A DNA stretch of 64,000 nucleotides from M0108 sp044228695 (GTDB lineage: Bacteria; Pseudomonadota; Gammaproteobacteria; Chromatiales; Chromatiaceae): contig JBGAUK010000007.1 of NCBI GenBank assembly GCA_044228695.1, forward strand, positions 1 to 64,000, given 5' to 3'. A model generated the notes under the pieces. It was given only the letters and a program-made list of their open reading frames with translations, did no database searches and had not been told where the DNA came from. The position numbers were made by a program, and so were the translations under genes. Below, in pieces: positions 54,892 through 63,296 of this stretch; the stretch's first letter is position 1; each line of letters starts with the position of its first letter.

Positions 54892-56016
54892 ATGCCTCGC
54901 GTCACCGTCGTTGGTGCCGGCTTCGCCGCCCTGACCGCCGTCCGCGCCCTGCACAAGGCCGGTGGTATTCAGATCTCGGTGGTGAGCCCCAAGGCCGAAT
55001 TCGTCTATCTGCCCGGACTCATCTGGATTCCCTCGGGCCGCCGTCGCGCCGAGGATCTGCGCTTGCCCCTTGACCCCTTCTTTCGCCGCCTGGGGGTCGA
55101 GCACCGGGCGGCGGAGGCCCTGAGCCTGAGCACGGATGGTCGGGTACTGGAAACCAGCGCGGGCCCCCTCGAGAATGATGGCATCATCATCGCCTCTGGC
55201 GGGCGCTTCATCAAGAAGTTGCCCGGCATCGAGCACGCCATTACCCCCTGCGAGGGTATCGCCGCCGCCGAGCGCATCCGCGATCGCCTCCGGGAGATGT
55301 CGGCCGGTGTCATCGCCCTGGGGTTTGCCGGTAACCCGCTCGAGCCCCAGGCCATGCGGGGTGGGCCCATGTTCGAGTTCCTCTTTGGCATCGATCGCCA
55401 GTTGCGCCAGGAGGGGCGTCGGGACAAGTTCAAGCTGATCTTTTTCAGCCCGGCGGACAAGCCGGGTAATCGGCTGGGCCCAAAGGCCGTCGCGGGCCTG
55501 ATGGCCGAAATGCGTAAGTGCGATATCGAGACCCATCTGGGGCACAAGCTTAAGGGCTTCAGTGCGACCGGGGTGAGCACGGAGGGGGGCGATTTCGCCG
55601 CCGATCTGATCCTCTTCATGCCCGGCATGACCGGCAACGCCTGGTTTGACAAGACCCAGCTGCCGCGATCCCCGGGCGGTCTGATCCAGGCGGACGCCCA
55701 GTGCCGGGTTGCCGGCCTGGAGCGGGTCTATGTCGCGGGCGATTCCGGCAGCTTTCCAGGACCGGACTGGATGCCCAAGCAGGCCCATATGGCGGACCTC
55801 CAGGCCAGGGCGGCCGTCGGGAACCTGCTGACGGAGTTCCGGGGTCAGGCGCCCCGCGAGACCTTCAAGGTCGAGCTGGTTTGCATCGTCGATGCCATGG
55901 ATCGCGGCATGTTGGTGGCCCGCACCGAGAAGCACAACCTGATGCTGCCCTCCAGTCGGCTTTTCCATTGGCTGAAGCGTGCCTTCGAGTGGTGGTATCT
56001 AAGGCCCTACCGTTGA
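54892..56016 (+). CDS. Sulfide:quinone reductase-like FAD oxidoreductase (catalytic Cys block altered)
   Basis: 374 residues from the ATG at 54892, with AGGAG 6 bases upstream. N-terminal FAD-binding PRVTVVGAGFAALTAVRALHK, then FVYLPGLIWIPSGRRRAEDLRLPLDPFFRRLGVEH, as in SQR and flavocytochrome c flavoproteins. A GADE-like second dinucleotide region, then RVYVAGDSGSFPGPDWMPKQAHMADLQARAAVGNLL. The usual SQR block around the active-site Cys (C-x-G-P-x-x-E) reads MRGGPMFEFLF here, with no Cys. Four cysteines remain (PCEG, RKCDIE, QCRV, VCIVD). The C-terminus ends in an aromatic amphipathic helix (FHWLKRAFEWWYL), good for membrane binding. Family membership is clear; sulfide oxidation is doubtful. 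Confidence 0.75.
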   Translation: MPRVTVVGAGFAALTAVRALHKAGGIQISVVSPKAEFVYLPGLIWIPSGRRRAEDLRLPLDPFFRRLGVEHRAAEALSLSTDGRVLETSAGPLENDGIIIASGGRFIKKLPGIEHAITPCEGIAAAERIRDRLREMSAGVIALGFAGNPLEPQAMRGGPMFEFLFGIDRQLRQEGRRDKFKLIFFSPADKPGNRLGPKAVAGLMAEMRKCDIETHLGHKLKGFSATGVSTEGGDFAADLILFMPGMTGNAWFDKTQLPRSPGGLIQADAQCRVAGLERVYVAGDSGSFPGPDWMPKQAHMADLQARAAVGNLLTEFRGQAPRETFKVELVCIVDAMDRGMLVARTEKHNLMLPSSRLFHWLKRAFEWWYLRPYR

Positions 56017-56058
56017 TGCCAGGCCGCGCCACGGGGGGGCGTTCGTTCCCCGGCCCAT

Positions 56059-56088
56059 AAAAAAGGCCGGTAGGGGACTACCGGCCTT
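56059..56088 (-). terminator. Intrinsic terminator of the RRM gene
   Basis: AAGGCCGGTAG (56063-56073) pairs perfectly with CTACCGGCCTT (56078-56088) around a 4-base loop. On the minus strand the hairpin is followed by TTTTTT, so it is a strong rho-independent terminator for the RRM gene. It may also stop the flavoprotein gene transcript arriving from the other side. Confidence 0.85.
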
Positions 56089-56132
56089 AGGGGCTGGACG
56101 ACGGTGCAAGCCCGCCGTCTGGGGTGCGCCGC

Positions 56133-56435
56133 TTAGTAGCGGCGACCACCGCCAGGGCCGCCGCCACCGCCGCCACTGCGCTGGGGACGGTCAGTGCGGG
56201 GCTTGGCCTGGTTGACGCGCATGTTGCGCCCCTTGAGGGGAGTCTCGTTGAGTGCCTTGATGGCGGCATCCGCCTCGGAGTTGTTGGGCATCTCCACGAA
56301 GCCAAAGCCCTTAGACTGGCCAGAGAACTTGTCGCTAATTAGGCTGACGCTGGAGATTTCGCCGTAAGCCCCAAAGGCCTCGCGTAGTTCGTCCTCGGTG
56401 ACGCCGTATGAGAGGTTGCCAACGTAAATGTTCAT
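56133..56435 (-). CDS. Cold-shock-type RNA-binding protein with one RRM
   Basis: 100 residues. A single RRM domain: RNP2 MNIYVGNLSYGVTEDELREAF at the start and RNP1 KGFGFVEM near residue 42-50, followed by a Gly/Arg-rich tail (GGGGGGPGGGRRY). This layout is that of cold-inducible RNA-binding proteins in proteobacteria and cyanobacteria. The gene is downstream of rhlE on the same strand, with a 143-bp leader between them that includes an AT-rich 5' region, and ends in its own terminator. Confidence 0.93.
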   Translation of the reverse strand: MNIYVGNLSYGVTEDELREAFGAYGEISSVSLISDKFSGQSKGFGFVEMPNNSEADAAIKALNETPLKGRNMRVNQAKPRTDRPQRSGGGGGGPGGGRRY

Positions 56436-56578
56436 GTCTCTTCTGTCTCGATAGATCTTATGTGTATTGGCAAAAGAAGAACGGTCGAATAATCAATACA
56501 CAACTTAATCGACGGTCGGATTTCGGGCCGCTTGTGCAAGCCCGAGAAGAAGGGGGTGCCGGGCTCCTAACATCCTGA

Positions 56579-57856
56579 TCAACCCGCCTGGCGCATTCCG
56601 TGCCCAGACCGGCCCTGGCGCGGGGGGCTCTGCCGATGCGGATTCGGACCCTGGGGCCTGGCGTTCGTCGCCGGGCGCGGGCGCTGAAAGCGCACGGGTT
56701 CTGGATCCAGAGGGGCGGTGCCGGCGGGCAAGGGCTCGAAGCCCAGGATGGTATGCAAGGGGATTTTGCGTTTCAGCAACCGCTGAATGTCGGCCAGCAG
56801 CTTATGCTCGTCGGGGCTGACCAGCGACAGGGCGGTACCCTCGGAGCCGGCGCGGCCGGTGCGCCCGATGCGGTGGACATAGTCCTCCGGGACATTGGGC
56901 AGTTCGTAGTTGACCACATGGGGCAGCCGGTCGATATCCAGACCCCGAGCGGCGATGTCGGTCGCGACCAAGGCGCGGACTTCGCCCTGCTTGAAGCCGA
57001 GCAGGGCCCGGGTGCGGGCGCTCTGGCTCTTGTTCCCATGGATGGCGGCGGAGCTGATCCCATCGGTTGCCAACTGGTCGGACAGTCGGTTGGCGCCATG
57101 CTTGGTGCGCGTGAAGACCAGGACCTGCTCCCAGCCGCCGGCGTGGATCAGGTGGGATAGCAGTTCGCGCTTGCGGGTCTTGTCCACCGGGTGGGCCAGT
57201 TGCCGCACCAGGTCGGCGGTATCGTTGCGCCGCGCGACCTCGATGAAGGTGGGCGAACGCAGGATGCCGGTGGCAAGCTGCTCGATCTCGGCGGAATAGG
57301 TGGCGGAGAAGAGGAGATTCTGGCGGCGCGTTGGCAGGAGTCTCAACACGCGGCGAATGTCGTGGATAAAGCCCATGTCAAGCATGCGGTCGGCCTCATC
57401 CAAGACCAGAATCTCGATGCGCGACAGGTCGATGGTGCCCTGACCCGCATGATCGAGCAGACGACCGGGCGTGGCTACCACCAGATCGACGCCGACCCGC
57501 AACCGCTCCACTTGGGGCTGGATGCCGACGCCGCCGAAGATAACGGCCGTGCGCAGGGGTAAAAATTGACCATAGGTGCGGACGCTCTCCTCAACCTGGG
57601 CCGCCAGTTCGCGGGTGGGCGTCAGTACCAGGGCGCGGGGTTGACGGCCGGTTCTTGGCCGGCCATGCAGAAGCTGGAGAATGGGCAGGGCGAAGGCAGC
57701 GGTCTTGCCGGTGCCGGTCTGGGCGCCGGCCAGGATGTCGCCACCGGCGAGGACCGTCGGGATCGCTTGGGCCTGAATCGGGGTGGGAACGTCATAGCCT
57801 TGGGCGTCAATCGCCCGCAGCAATTCGGCCCTGAGGCCGAGGGAGGAAAAGGGCAT
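56579..57856 (-). CDS. rhlE: DEAD-box ATP-dependent RNA helicase RhlE
   Basis: 425 residues from the ATG at 57856 with AGGAG 5 bases upstream (MPFSSLGLRAELLRAIDAQGYDVPTPIQAQAIP: Q motif). Motif I AGAQTGTGKTAAF, Ia PTRELAAQ, II VLDEADRMLDMGF, III SATYS, IV VFTRTKHGANRL, V ATDIAARGLDIDRLPHVVNYELPN, VI HRIGRTGRAG. A basic, Pro/Arg/Gln-rich C-terminal tail. It unwinds structured RNA in ribosome assembly and mRNA decay. Long leader (~190 nt) from a strong promoter at 58057-58084. Confidence 0.95.
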   Translation of the reverse strand: MPFSSLGLRAELLRAIDAQGYDVPTPIQAQAIPTVLAGGDILAGAQTGTGKTAAFALPILQLLHGRPRTGRQPRALVLTPTRELAAQVEESVRTYGQFLPLRTAVIFGGVGIQPQVERLRVGVDLVVATPGRLLDHAGQGTIDLSRIEILVLDEADRMLDMGFIHDIRRVLRLLPTRRQNLLFSATYSAEIEQLATGILRSPTFIEVARRNDTADLVRQLAHPVDKTRKRELLSHLIHAGGWEQVLVFTRTKHGANRLSDQLATDGISSAAIHGNKSQSARTRALLGFKQGEVRALVATDIAARGLDIDRLPHVVNYELPNVPEDYVHRIGRTGRAGSEGTALSLVSPDEHKLLADIQRLLKRKIPLHTILGFEPLPAGTAPLDPEPVRFQRPRPATNARPQGPNPHRQSPPRQGRSGHGMRQAG

Positions 57857-58056
57857 GAAAACTCCTGGATGGGATGCGCCAAAGGCCGTACATCCCAGGG
57901 ACTCCGGGCGTCGTCGCAAGGGGACGACAGGGGGAGAAGGGGGTGAAATAGATACCATCCAGTGAGTACTGGCCTGGTCTGAGCGAAAATGGGTGTGCAG
58001 AGGAAGCGTGCCTGGGGGTGTGGGCGCGAATCGGGTAGCGCTATTATTTAGGGCTG

Positions 58057-58084
58057 AGTATAACCTAGCGCCAGGATTTGTGAA
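58057..58084 (-). promoter_or_regulatory. Promoter of rhlE
   Basis: On the minus strand, TTCACA (58079-58084) and TATACT (58057-58062) are separated by 16 bases. Each hexamer matches sigma-70 consensus at five of six positions, the best promoter match in this region. It would give an rhlE mRNA leader of ~190 nt, consistent with cold-inducible post-transcriptional control. Confidence 0.65.
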
Positions 58085-58102
58085 GTGAAGATTAGGTGAC
58101 GC

Positions 58103-58240
58103 CTAGCTAGCGCTTGGCCGCACCAGGACCCGCTCGACGGGGTCCAGCACCGGCTGGAGGTCGCCGAGGGGGGATGCGGCAATCTCTTGTCCATGAATCA
58201 CCTTGTTATGGTATACAGTCAATTTATTGACAATTGTCAT
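58103..58240 (-). CDS. Possible 45-residue small protein upstream of rhlE promoter
   Basis: An ATG at 58240 with GAGGT 7 bases before it opens a 45-codon frame ending in TAG at 58103: it begins MTIVNKLTVYHNKVIHG and ends LVRPSAS, with QEIAASPLGDLQPVLDPVERV in between. The composition is protein-like, not a GC-rich shadow. It overlaps nothing else and sits in the 510-bp rhlE-sucA spacer. It could be a genuine small protein, a remnant of a longer gene, or chance. No family recognised. Confidence 0.35.
   Translation of the reverse strand: MTIVNKLTVYHNKVIHGQEIAASPLGDLQPVLDPVERVLVRPSAS
58228..58239. promoter_or_regulatory. Perfect 12-bp palindrome TGACAATTGTCA
   Basis: A perfect dyad at 58228-58239, overlapping the start codon of the small ORF and 128 bases before sucA. 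A second small hairpin (GCCTGGC TTT GCCAGGC, 58254-58270) lies just downstream. The dyad has the look of a dimeric repressor operator. I cannot name the regulator. No confident sucA promoter was found in this spacer. Confidence 0.5.
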
Positions 58241-58366
58241 CGGTCTGACCTCGGCCTGGCTTTGCCAGGCTGGGAAATTGCTATTGGCAAGGTCACGATT
58301 GAATCCAAGCGTCCATCAGAGGCGCATCGATAAAGACAGGCTCAACCTGCGGAGTTTATAACCACC

Positions 58367-61219
58367 ATGAGCGCTTTGATCGAGATGTTTCGCGCCTCGA
58401 GCGCGCTGTATGGAGGCAATGCGGCCTTCATCGAAGACTTGTACGAACGTTACCTCGCCGATCCGGAGAGCGTGGATCTAGCCTGGCGGCAACGCTTCGA
58501 CATCATGCGCGGCGGGGCCGCGAATGATATACCCCACGGTCCCGTCAAGGAAAATTTCCTGCGGCTGGCGCGGGAGAGCCATGTCCGGCCCTTGGTCCGT
58601 TCCGCGGATCGACTGGAGCCGGCGGCGGCGGAGAAGCAGTCCGCGGTCCTGCGGCTCATCAATGCCTATCGTTATCGCGGTCATCAGGCCGCCGACCTGG
58701 ACCCCATCCATCTGCGTGAGCAGCCTCCGGTCCAGGACCTGGACCCGGCTTTTTATCAGTTGGGGGAGGCGGATCTGGATCAGGTTTTCCATACTGGCTC
58801 CCTCTACGCCCCCGACCGCATGCGCTTGAGCGATATTGTTGCCCTCTTGAGGGAGATTTACTGCGGCTCCGTGGGCTCCGAGTATATGCACATCACGAGC
58901 GTTGAGGAAAAACGCTGGATTCAGAAGCGGTTGGAAGGCTACCGGGCCAAGCCGGAATTGGAGTCCGATGATCGCCGCTGGCTGTTGACCCTGCTGACGG
59001 CGGCGGAAGGTCTGGAGCGTTATCTTCACGCCCGGTATGTTGGCCAGAAGCGCTTTTCGCTGGAAGGCGGCGAGGCCATGATTCCCCTGATGGATGAGTT
59101 GATCCAGCGCGCCGGGCGCAAGGGCATCAAGGAGGTCGTCATTGGCATGGCCCATCGTGGCCGGCTCAATGTCCTCATCAATCTCCTGGGCAAGCCACCC
59201 AAGACCCTCTTTGACGAGTTCGAGGGCCGCGTTCCCCACGTTGGCGACAGGGCTGGGGACGTCAAGTACCACATGGGATTCTCCTCCGACGTCGAGACCC
59301 CGGGCGGCGGCGTCCACCTGGTACTGGGCTTCAATCCCTCCCATCTGGAGATTGTCAACCCGGTCATTGAGGGCTCGGTGCGTGCCCGCCAGCGTCGCCG
59401 CCGCGACCGTACCGGTGACCAGGTCCTCCCCCTGCTAATCCACGGTGACTCGGCCTTTGCCGGTCAGGGCGTGGTGCCCGAGACCCTGCAGCTTTCCCAG
59501 ACCCGCAGTTACGGCACTGGCGGGACCCTGCATGTGGTGGTCAATAACCAGATTGGCTTTACCACCAGCCACCCCCTGGACGTCCGTTCCACGCCCTACT
59601 GCACCGATGTGGCCAAGATGGTCCAGGCTCCGGTCTTCCACGTAAATGGCGATGACCCGGAGGCGGTCATCTTCGTCACCCGCATGGCCCTGGACTACCG
59701 CAACGAGTTCCACAAGGATGTCGTCATCGACCTGATCTGTTACCGCCGTCTGGGTCACAACGAGGCCGACGAGCCCGCCGTGACCCAGCCGATGATGTAC
59801 AAAAAGATTCGCGCCCATCCCACGGCTAGGGAGGTCTACGCCCAGCGACTGGATGAGCTGGGCATCCTGGGCAAGGAGGAAGCGGAGACCTTGGTCGGTA
59901 ATTATCGCAGCTCCATTGAGCATGGGGTGGTGATGGCCCGCCCCGTCATGTGCGGACTGGATAACGCCTTTCGGGTGTCCTGGCGAGCCTTTGCCGGCAA
60001 GGGCTGGGACCAGGATGCGGATACGGGAATGTCGCGCGCCAAGCTTCAGGACCTGGCCCAGCGACTGCTGCGAGTACCTGATGGCTTCGAACTCCATCCC
60101 CGGGTCAGTAAGATCTGGAACGAACGGCGCAAGATGGCCAAGGGCGATCAGTTGGCCGACTGGGGGTTCTGCGAGAACCTGGCCTACGCGAGTCTGGTTG
60201 ACGCCGGTTTCCCCGTGCGTCTCTCGGGACAGGACTGCGGCCGCGGCACCTTCTTCCATCGCCACGCCAAGATCCACGACCAACTGACGGGGGAGAGCTA
60301 CACCCCCTTGCAGCACATGTGCGAGAACCAGGGGCCCTTTATCGCCATCGACTCCATCCTGTCGGAGGAGGCGGTATTGGCTTATGAGTATGGCTATGCC
60401 CTGGCCGAACCTAATGATCTCACCCTTTGGGAGGCCCAATTTGGTGATTTTGCCAATGGCGCTCAGGTGGTGATCGACCAGTTCATCACCTCCGCTGGCA
60501 CCAAGTGGAATCTGGATTGCGGCCTGGTCATGCTGCTACCCCATGGCCTGGAGGGGCAGGGCGCGGAACACTCCTCGGCCCGCCTGGAACGTTACCTGCA
60601 ACTTTGCGCCGAGGAGAACATCCAGGTCTGCGTCCCCAGTACCCCGGCCCAGATGTTCCATCTGCTGCGCCGCCAGATGCTGCGGGACTACCGTCGGCCC
60701 CTGATCGTCATGACCCCCAAGAGCTTGCTGCGGCATCGTCTGGCGACCTCCAGCCTGGACGATCTGGAGCATGGCCGTTTTCAGCCGGTGATCGGCGAGA
60801 GCGATGCCTTGGATGTGGCGGGGGTGAAGCGGGTGATCATGTGTGGCGGCAAGGTCTATTACGACCTGCTGGAGGCGCGGCGGGCGCGCGGCCTCACGGA
60901 TGTGGCCATACTGCGCCTGGAGCAGATCTATCCCTTCCCCAGGGACCAGTTCGCCGCTGCCCTGGCCCCCTACACCGCCGCGACCCAGTTCATCTGGTGT
61001 CAGGAGGAGCCCCAGAACCAAGGTGCCTGGGACCAGATCAAGCACCGCTTCCATCGCCTGCTGGCGGATAATCGACACGTGTGCTACGCGGGGCGGGCCA
61101 TCTCCGCCGCTCCGGCGGTTGGCCACCGTAATGTCCATGTCGAACAGCAGGAGCGACTAATCGACGAGGCCCTCACTGGCCAGCTCAACGAAAAACAAAA
61201 TCGCAGGATCCCGTTATGA
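58367..61219 (+). CDS. sucA: 2-oxoglutarate dehydrogenase E1 component
   Basis: 950 residues. N-terminal segment binding E2 (YGGNAAFIEDLYERYLADPESVDLAWRQRF), then the thiamine-diphosphate domain: GGEAMIPLMDELIQRAGRKGIKEVVIGMAHRGRLNVLINLLGK, HGDSAFAGQGVVPETLQLSQ, TTSHPLDVRSTPYCTDVAKMVQAPVFHVNGDDPEAV, CYRRLGHNEADEPAVTQP; transketolase-like C-terminal part GQDCGRGTFFHRHAKIHDQ and GLVMLLPHGLEGQGAEHSSARLERYLQL. It decarboxylates 2-oxoglutarate and passes succinyl to SucB, implying a complete oxidative TCA step. Overlaps sucB by ATGA. Confidence 0.98.
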   Translation: MSALIEMFRASSALYGGNAAFIEDLYERYLADPESVDLAWRQRFDIMRGGAANDIPHGPVKENFLRLARESHVRPLVRSADRLEPAAAEKQSAVLRLINAYRYRGHQAADLDPIHLREQPPVQDLDPAFYQLGEADLDQVFHTGSLYAPDRMRLSDIVALLREIYCGSVGSEYMHITSVEEKRWIQKRLEGYRAKPELESDDRRWLLTLLTAAEGLERYLHARYVGQKRFSLEGGEAMIPLMDELIQRAGRKGIKEVVIGMAHRGRLNVLINLLGKPPKTLFDEFEGRVPHVGDRAGDVKYHMGFSSDVETPGGGVHLVLGFNPSHLEIVNPVIEGSVRARQRRRRDRTGDQVLPLLIHGDSAFAGQGVVPETLQLSQTRSYGTGGTLHVVVNNQIGFTTSHPLDVRSTPYCTDVAKMVQAPVFHVNGDDPEAVIFVTRMALDYRNEFHKDVVIDLICYRRLGHNEADEPAVTQPMMYKKIRAHPTAREVYAQRLDELGILGKEEAETLVGNYRSSIEHGVVMARPVMCGLDNAFRVSWRAFAGKGWDQDADTGMSRAKLQDLAQRLLRVPDGFELHPRVSKIWNERRKMAKGDQLADWGFCENLAYASLVDAGFPVRLSGQDCGRGTFFHRHAKIHDQLTGESYTPLQHMCENQGPFIAIDSILSEEAVLAYEYGYALAEPNDLTLWEAQFGDFANGAQVVIDQFITSAGTKWNLDCGLVMLLPHGLEGQGAEHSSARLERYLQLCAEENIQVCVPSTPAQMFHLLRRQMLRDYRRPLIVMTPKSLLRHRLATSSLDDLEHGRFQPVIGESDALDVAGVKRVIMCGGKVYYDLLEARRARGLTDVAILRLEQIYPFPRDQFAAALAPYTAATQFIWCQEEPQNQGAWDQIKHRFHRLLADNRHVCYAGRAISAAPAVGHRNVHVEQQERLIDEALTGQLNEKQNRRIPL

Positions 61220-62445
61220 CAACCCCTACTGAAGTCCTCGTTCCCGCCCTCCCGGAGTCCGTCGCCGATGCCACCGTCCTGGCTTGGCATAAGAAGCCTG
61301 GCGACCTGGTCAAGAAAGACGAAAGCCTGGTCGATCTGGAGACGGACAAGGTGGTCCTGGAGGTGCCCGCACCCGCCGATGGTCAGTTGTCCGAGATTCT
61401 CGTGTCGGTCGGTGAAGTGGTGACCGCCTCGACCGTATTGGGCCGCATCGGCGCCGTCGGTGTCGCGCCGGTGGCCGGTGGTGAGGCTGCCAAGCCCGTG
61501 GCCGTCGCCAGCGCTCCCGCGGGTGCGCTGCCTGAGGCTGGTGCCGTGCTGGCCCCCGCCGCCCGCCGCCTGGTCAAGGAGCTCGATCTCAATCCCGCCG
61601 ACATCGCCGGTAGCGGCAAGGATGGGCGCATCCATAAGAGCGATGTCGTAGCGCATCTTGACCAGCGCGAGGCCAGTCGCCCCGCCGCCGATGCCGATAC
61701 GACTCCGCGGGTCACTCAAGCCCCGGCCCTGAGCGGCGAGGCGGGTAGGCCCGAGCAGCGCGTGCCCATGACGCGCCTGCGCGCTCGCGTCGCCGAACGC
61801 CTGGTTCAGGCCCAGCAGACAGCCGCCATCCTCACCACCTTCAACGAGGTGGATATGCAGCCCGTCATGGAGCTGCGTAACCGGTACAAGGACCAGTTCG
61901 AGAAAGCCCATGGCGTACGCATGGGCTTCATGTCCTTCTTCGTCAAGGGTACGGTGGAGGCTCTGCGCCGCTTCCCCATCGTGAATGTCTCGGTGGATGG
62001 CGCCGACATCATCTATCACGGCTACTATGACATCGGCATCGCCGTCAGCAGCCCGCGCGGCCTGGTGGTCCCTATTCTGCGCAATTGCGATCAACTCACC
62101 ATGGCCGGCGTGGAGCAGGGCATCACCGACTTCGGCCGCAAGGCCAAGGACGGCAGCCTGAGCTTCGAGGACCTGACCGGCGGCACCTTCACCATCACTA
62201 ATGGTGGCGTCTTCGGCTCTCTGCTCTCGACTCCCATCCTCAATCCGCCGCAGAGCGCCATTCTGGGCATGCACAAGATTCAGGAGCGCCCCATGGTGGT
62301 ACAGGGCCAGATCGTGGCCAGACCCATGATGTATCTGGCCCTTTCCTACGACCACCGCATCATCGACGGCCGAGATGCCGTTCAGTTTCTGGTCACCATC
62401 AAGGATATGCTTGAGGACCCGTCGCGATTGCTGCTGGGCGTCTGA
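61216..62445 (+). CDS. sucB: Dihydrolipoyl succinyltransferase (E2) of 2-oxoglutarate dehydrogenase
   Basis: 409 residues. One lipoyl domain (VPALPESVADATVLAWHKKPGDLVKKDESLVDLETDKVVLEVPAP, lipoylated Lys in ETDKV ~residue 43), an Ala/Pro/Gly-rich linker, the E1/E3-binding domain (VLAPAARRLVKELDLNPADIAGSGKDGRIHKSDVVAHL), and the catalytic CoA acyltransferase domain with FTITNGGVFGSLLSTPILNPPQSAILGMH and the active-site SYDHRIIDGRDAVQFL. The E3 gene lpd is not in the window. A terminator follows. Confidence 0.98.
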   Translation: MTTPTEVLVPALPESVADATVLAWHKKPGDLVKKDESLVDLETDKVVLEVPAPADGQLSEILVSVGEVVTASTVLGRIGAVGVAPVAGGEAAKPVAVASAPAGALPEAGAVLAPAARRLVKELDLNPADIAGSGKDGRIHKSDVVAHLDQREASRPAADADTTPRVTQAPALSGEAGRPEQRVPMTRLRARVAERLVQAQQTAAILTTFNEVDMQPVMELRNRYKDQFEKAHGVRMGFMSFFVKGTVEALRRFPIVNVSVDGADIIYHGYYDIGIAVSSPRGLVVPILRNCDQLTMAGVEQGITDFGRKAKDGSLSFEDLTGGTFTITNGGVFGSLLSTPILNPPQSAILGMHKIQERPMVVQGQIVARPMMYLALSYDHRIIDGRDAVQFLVTIKDMLEDPSRLLLGV

Positions 62446-62462
62446 TTTCCCCTGCTCAAGCA

Positions 62463-62491
62463 AGGGGACCAGGGATTGGTCCCCTCCTTTT
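62463..62491 (+). terminator. Intrinsic terminator of sucAB
   Basis: AGGGGACCA (62463-62471) and TGGTCCCCT (62477-62485) form a perfect 9-bp stem with a GGGAT loop, followed by CCTTTT. It lies 18 bases after the sucB stop, so it is a convincing rho-independent terminator. Confidence 0.85.
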
Positions 62492-62603
62492 GGGTTTGCC
62501 GCCGCTTGACGGGGTGCAGGCTATAGCCCTGAAGGCGTCGGCTTCGCTGAAGCTAAAGGTTACTTGACGATTCTCCCGACCTCGAAACCAAGGCGACGCC
62601 AGC

Positions 62604-63284
62604 CTATTTACGCACCGCGTCTATGCCCTTGTGTGGAATGAAGAGGCCACAGCCCATGTTGCGGTAGGGTCCCAAGCCAGTGACCTGGAGGCGGATGGAT
62701 TCCGCGGGGGAGAGATCGGCAAGCAAGAGGCTGCGGGTTTGCAAGCCCCCGCCGGGGATGGTGAGGGTGGTAGTTTTGCCGCACAGGGCCTTGCGAACCC
62801 CGATGTTGAGGTGATGGAGTTCCCGGGCCATGCGCGTCAAGAAGGCCTCTTCATCCTCCCCGTCCAGGCTGAAGATATAACGAGCCAGGAGGGTGGTCTC
62901 CTTGCTCAGGGGTCTCGGCTTGGCGGCACCGAGGGTGAGAGGGCAGCCGGCTACGTTCAGGGTGCGCCCGCTTAGCCCTTGGATCAGGTCATGCTGTCTC
63001 TCCTGACGTACGCGTATCGCCAGCTTGGTGCGGCGAGACAGAATGAGGTGACTTTCGGTGCCGTGCGTTGGCCGTTCCCAACCATTCTGGGAGCCGGCGA
63101 CGTGAATGCTGTGTACGCCCGCATCGGCCTCCTCACCAAACCAAGGCAACGCGTCAATGATGGCGCTGGCGAGGGCATGGGCATGGTCCACGGGTAGCCG
63201 CTTGCAATCGAGGTCGAAGAGGATATCGACGACCTCTCCCGTTACCTCACAGTCTTGTTCGCTGGGATTTTCTTGCCAAAACAT
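62604..63284 (-). CDS. Cas6/Cmx6-like RAMP protein (orphan, no CRISPR array in window)
   Basis: 226 residues, ATG at 63284. The sequence follows the type I-MYXAN Cas6/Cmx6 pattern: an N-terminal DILFDLDCKRLPVDHAHALASAIIDALPWFGEEADAGVHSIHVAGSQNGW, then SRRTKLAIRVRQERQHDLIQGLSGRTLNVAGCPLTLG, KPRPLSKETTLLARYIF, a second RAMP-like half with IRKALCGKTTTL-type strands (VRKALCGKTTTLTIPGG), and the C-terminal glycine-rich loop GLGPYRNMGCGLFIPHKG. Cas6 family members are metal-independent CRISPR pre-crRNA endonucleases. No other cas gene or array is in view. It lies 12 bases after the partial gene to its right, so the two are co-transcribed. The assignment is by recognised pattern, not by search. Confidence 0.75.
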   Translation of the reverse strand: MFWQENPSEQDCEVTGEVVDILFDLDCKRLPVDHAHALASAIIDALPWFGEEADAGVHSIHVAGSQNGWERPTHGTESHLILSRRTKLAIRVRQERQHDLIQGLSGRTLNVAGCPLTLGAAKPRPLSKETTLLARYIFSLDGEDEEAFLTRMARELHHLNIGVRKALCGKTTTLTIPGGGLQTRSLLLADLSPAESIRLQVTGLGPYRNMGCGLFIPHKGIDAVRK

Positions 63285-63296
63285 GGTGTTTTCCCG

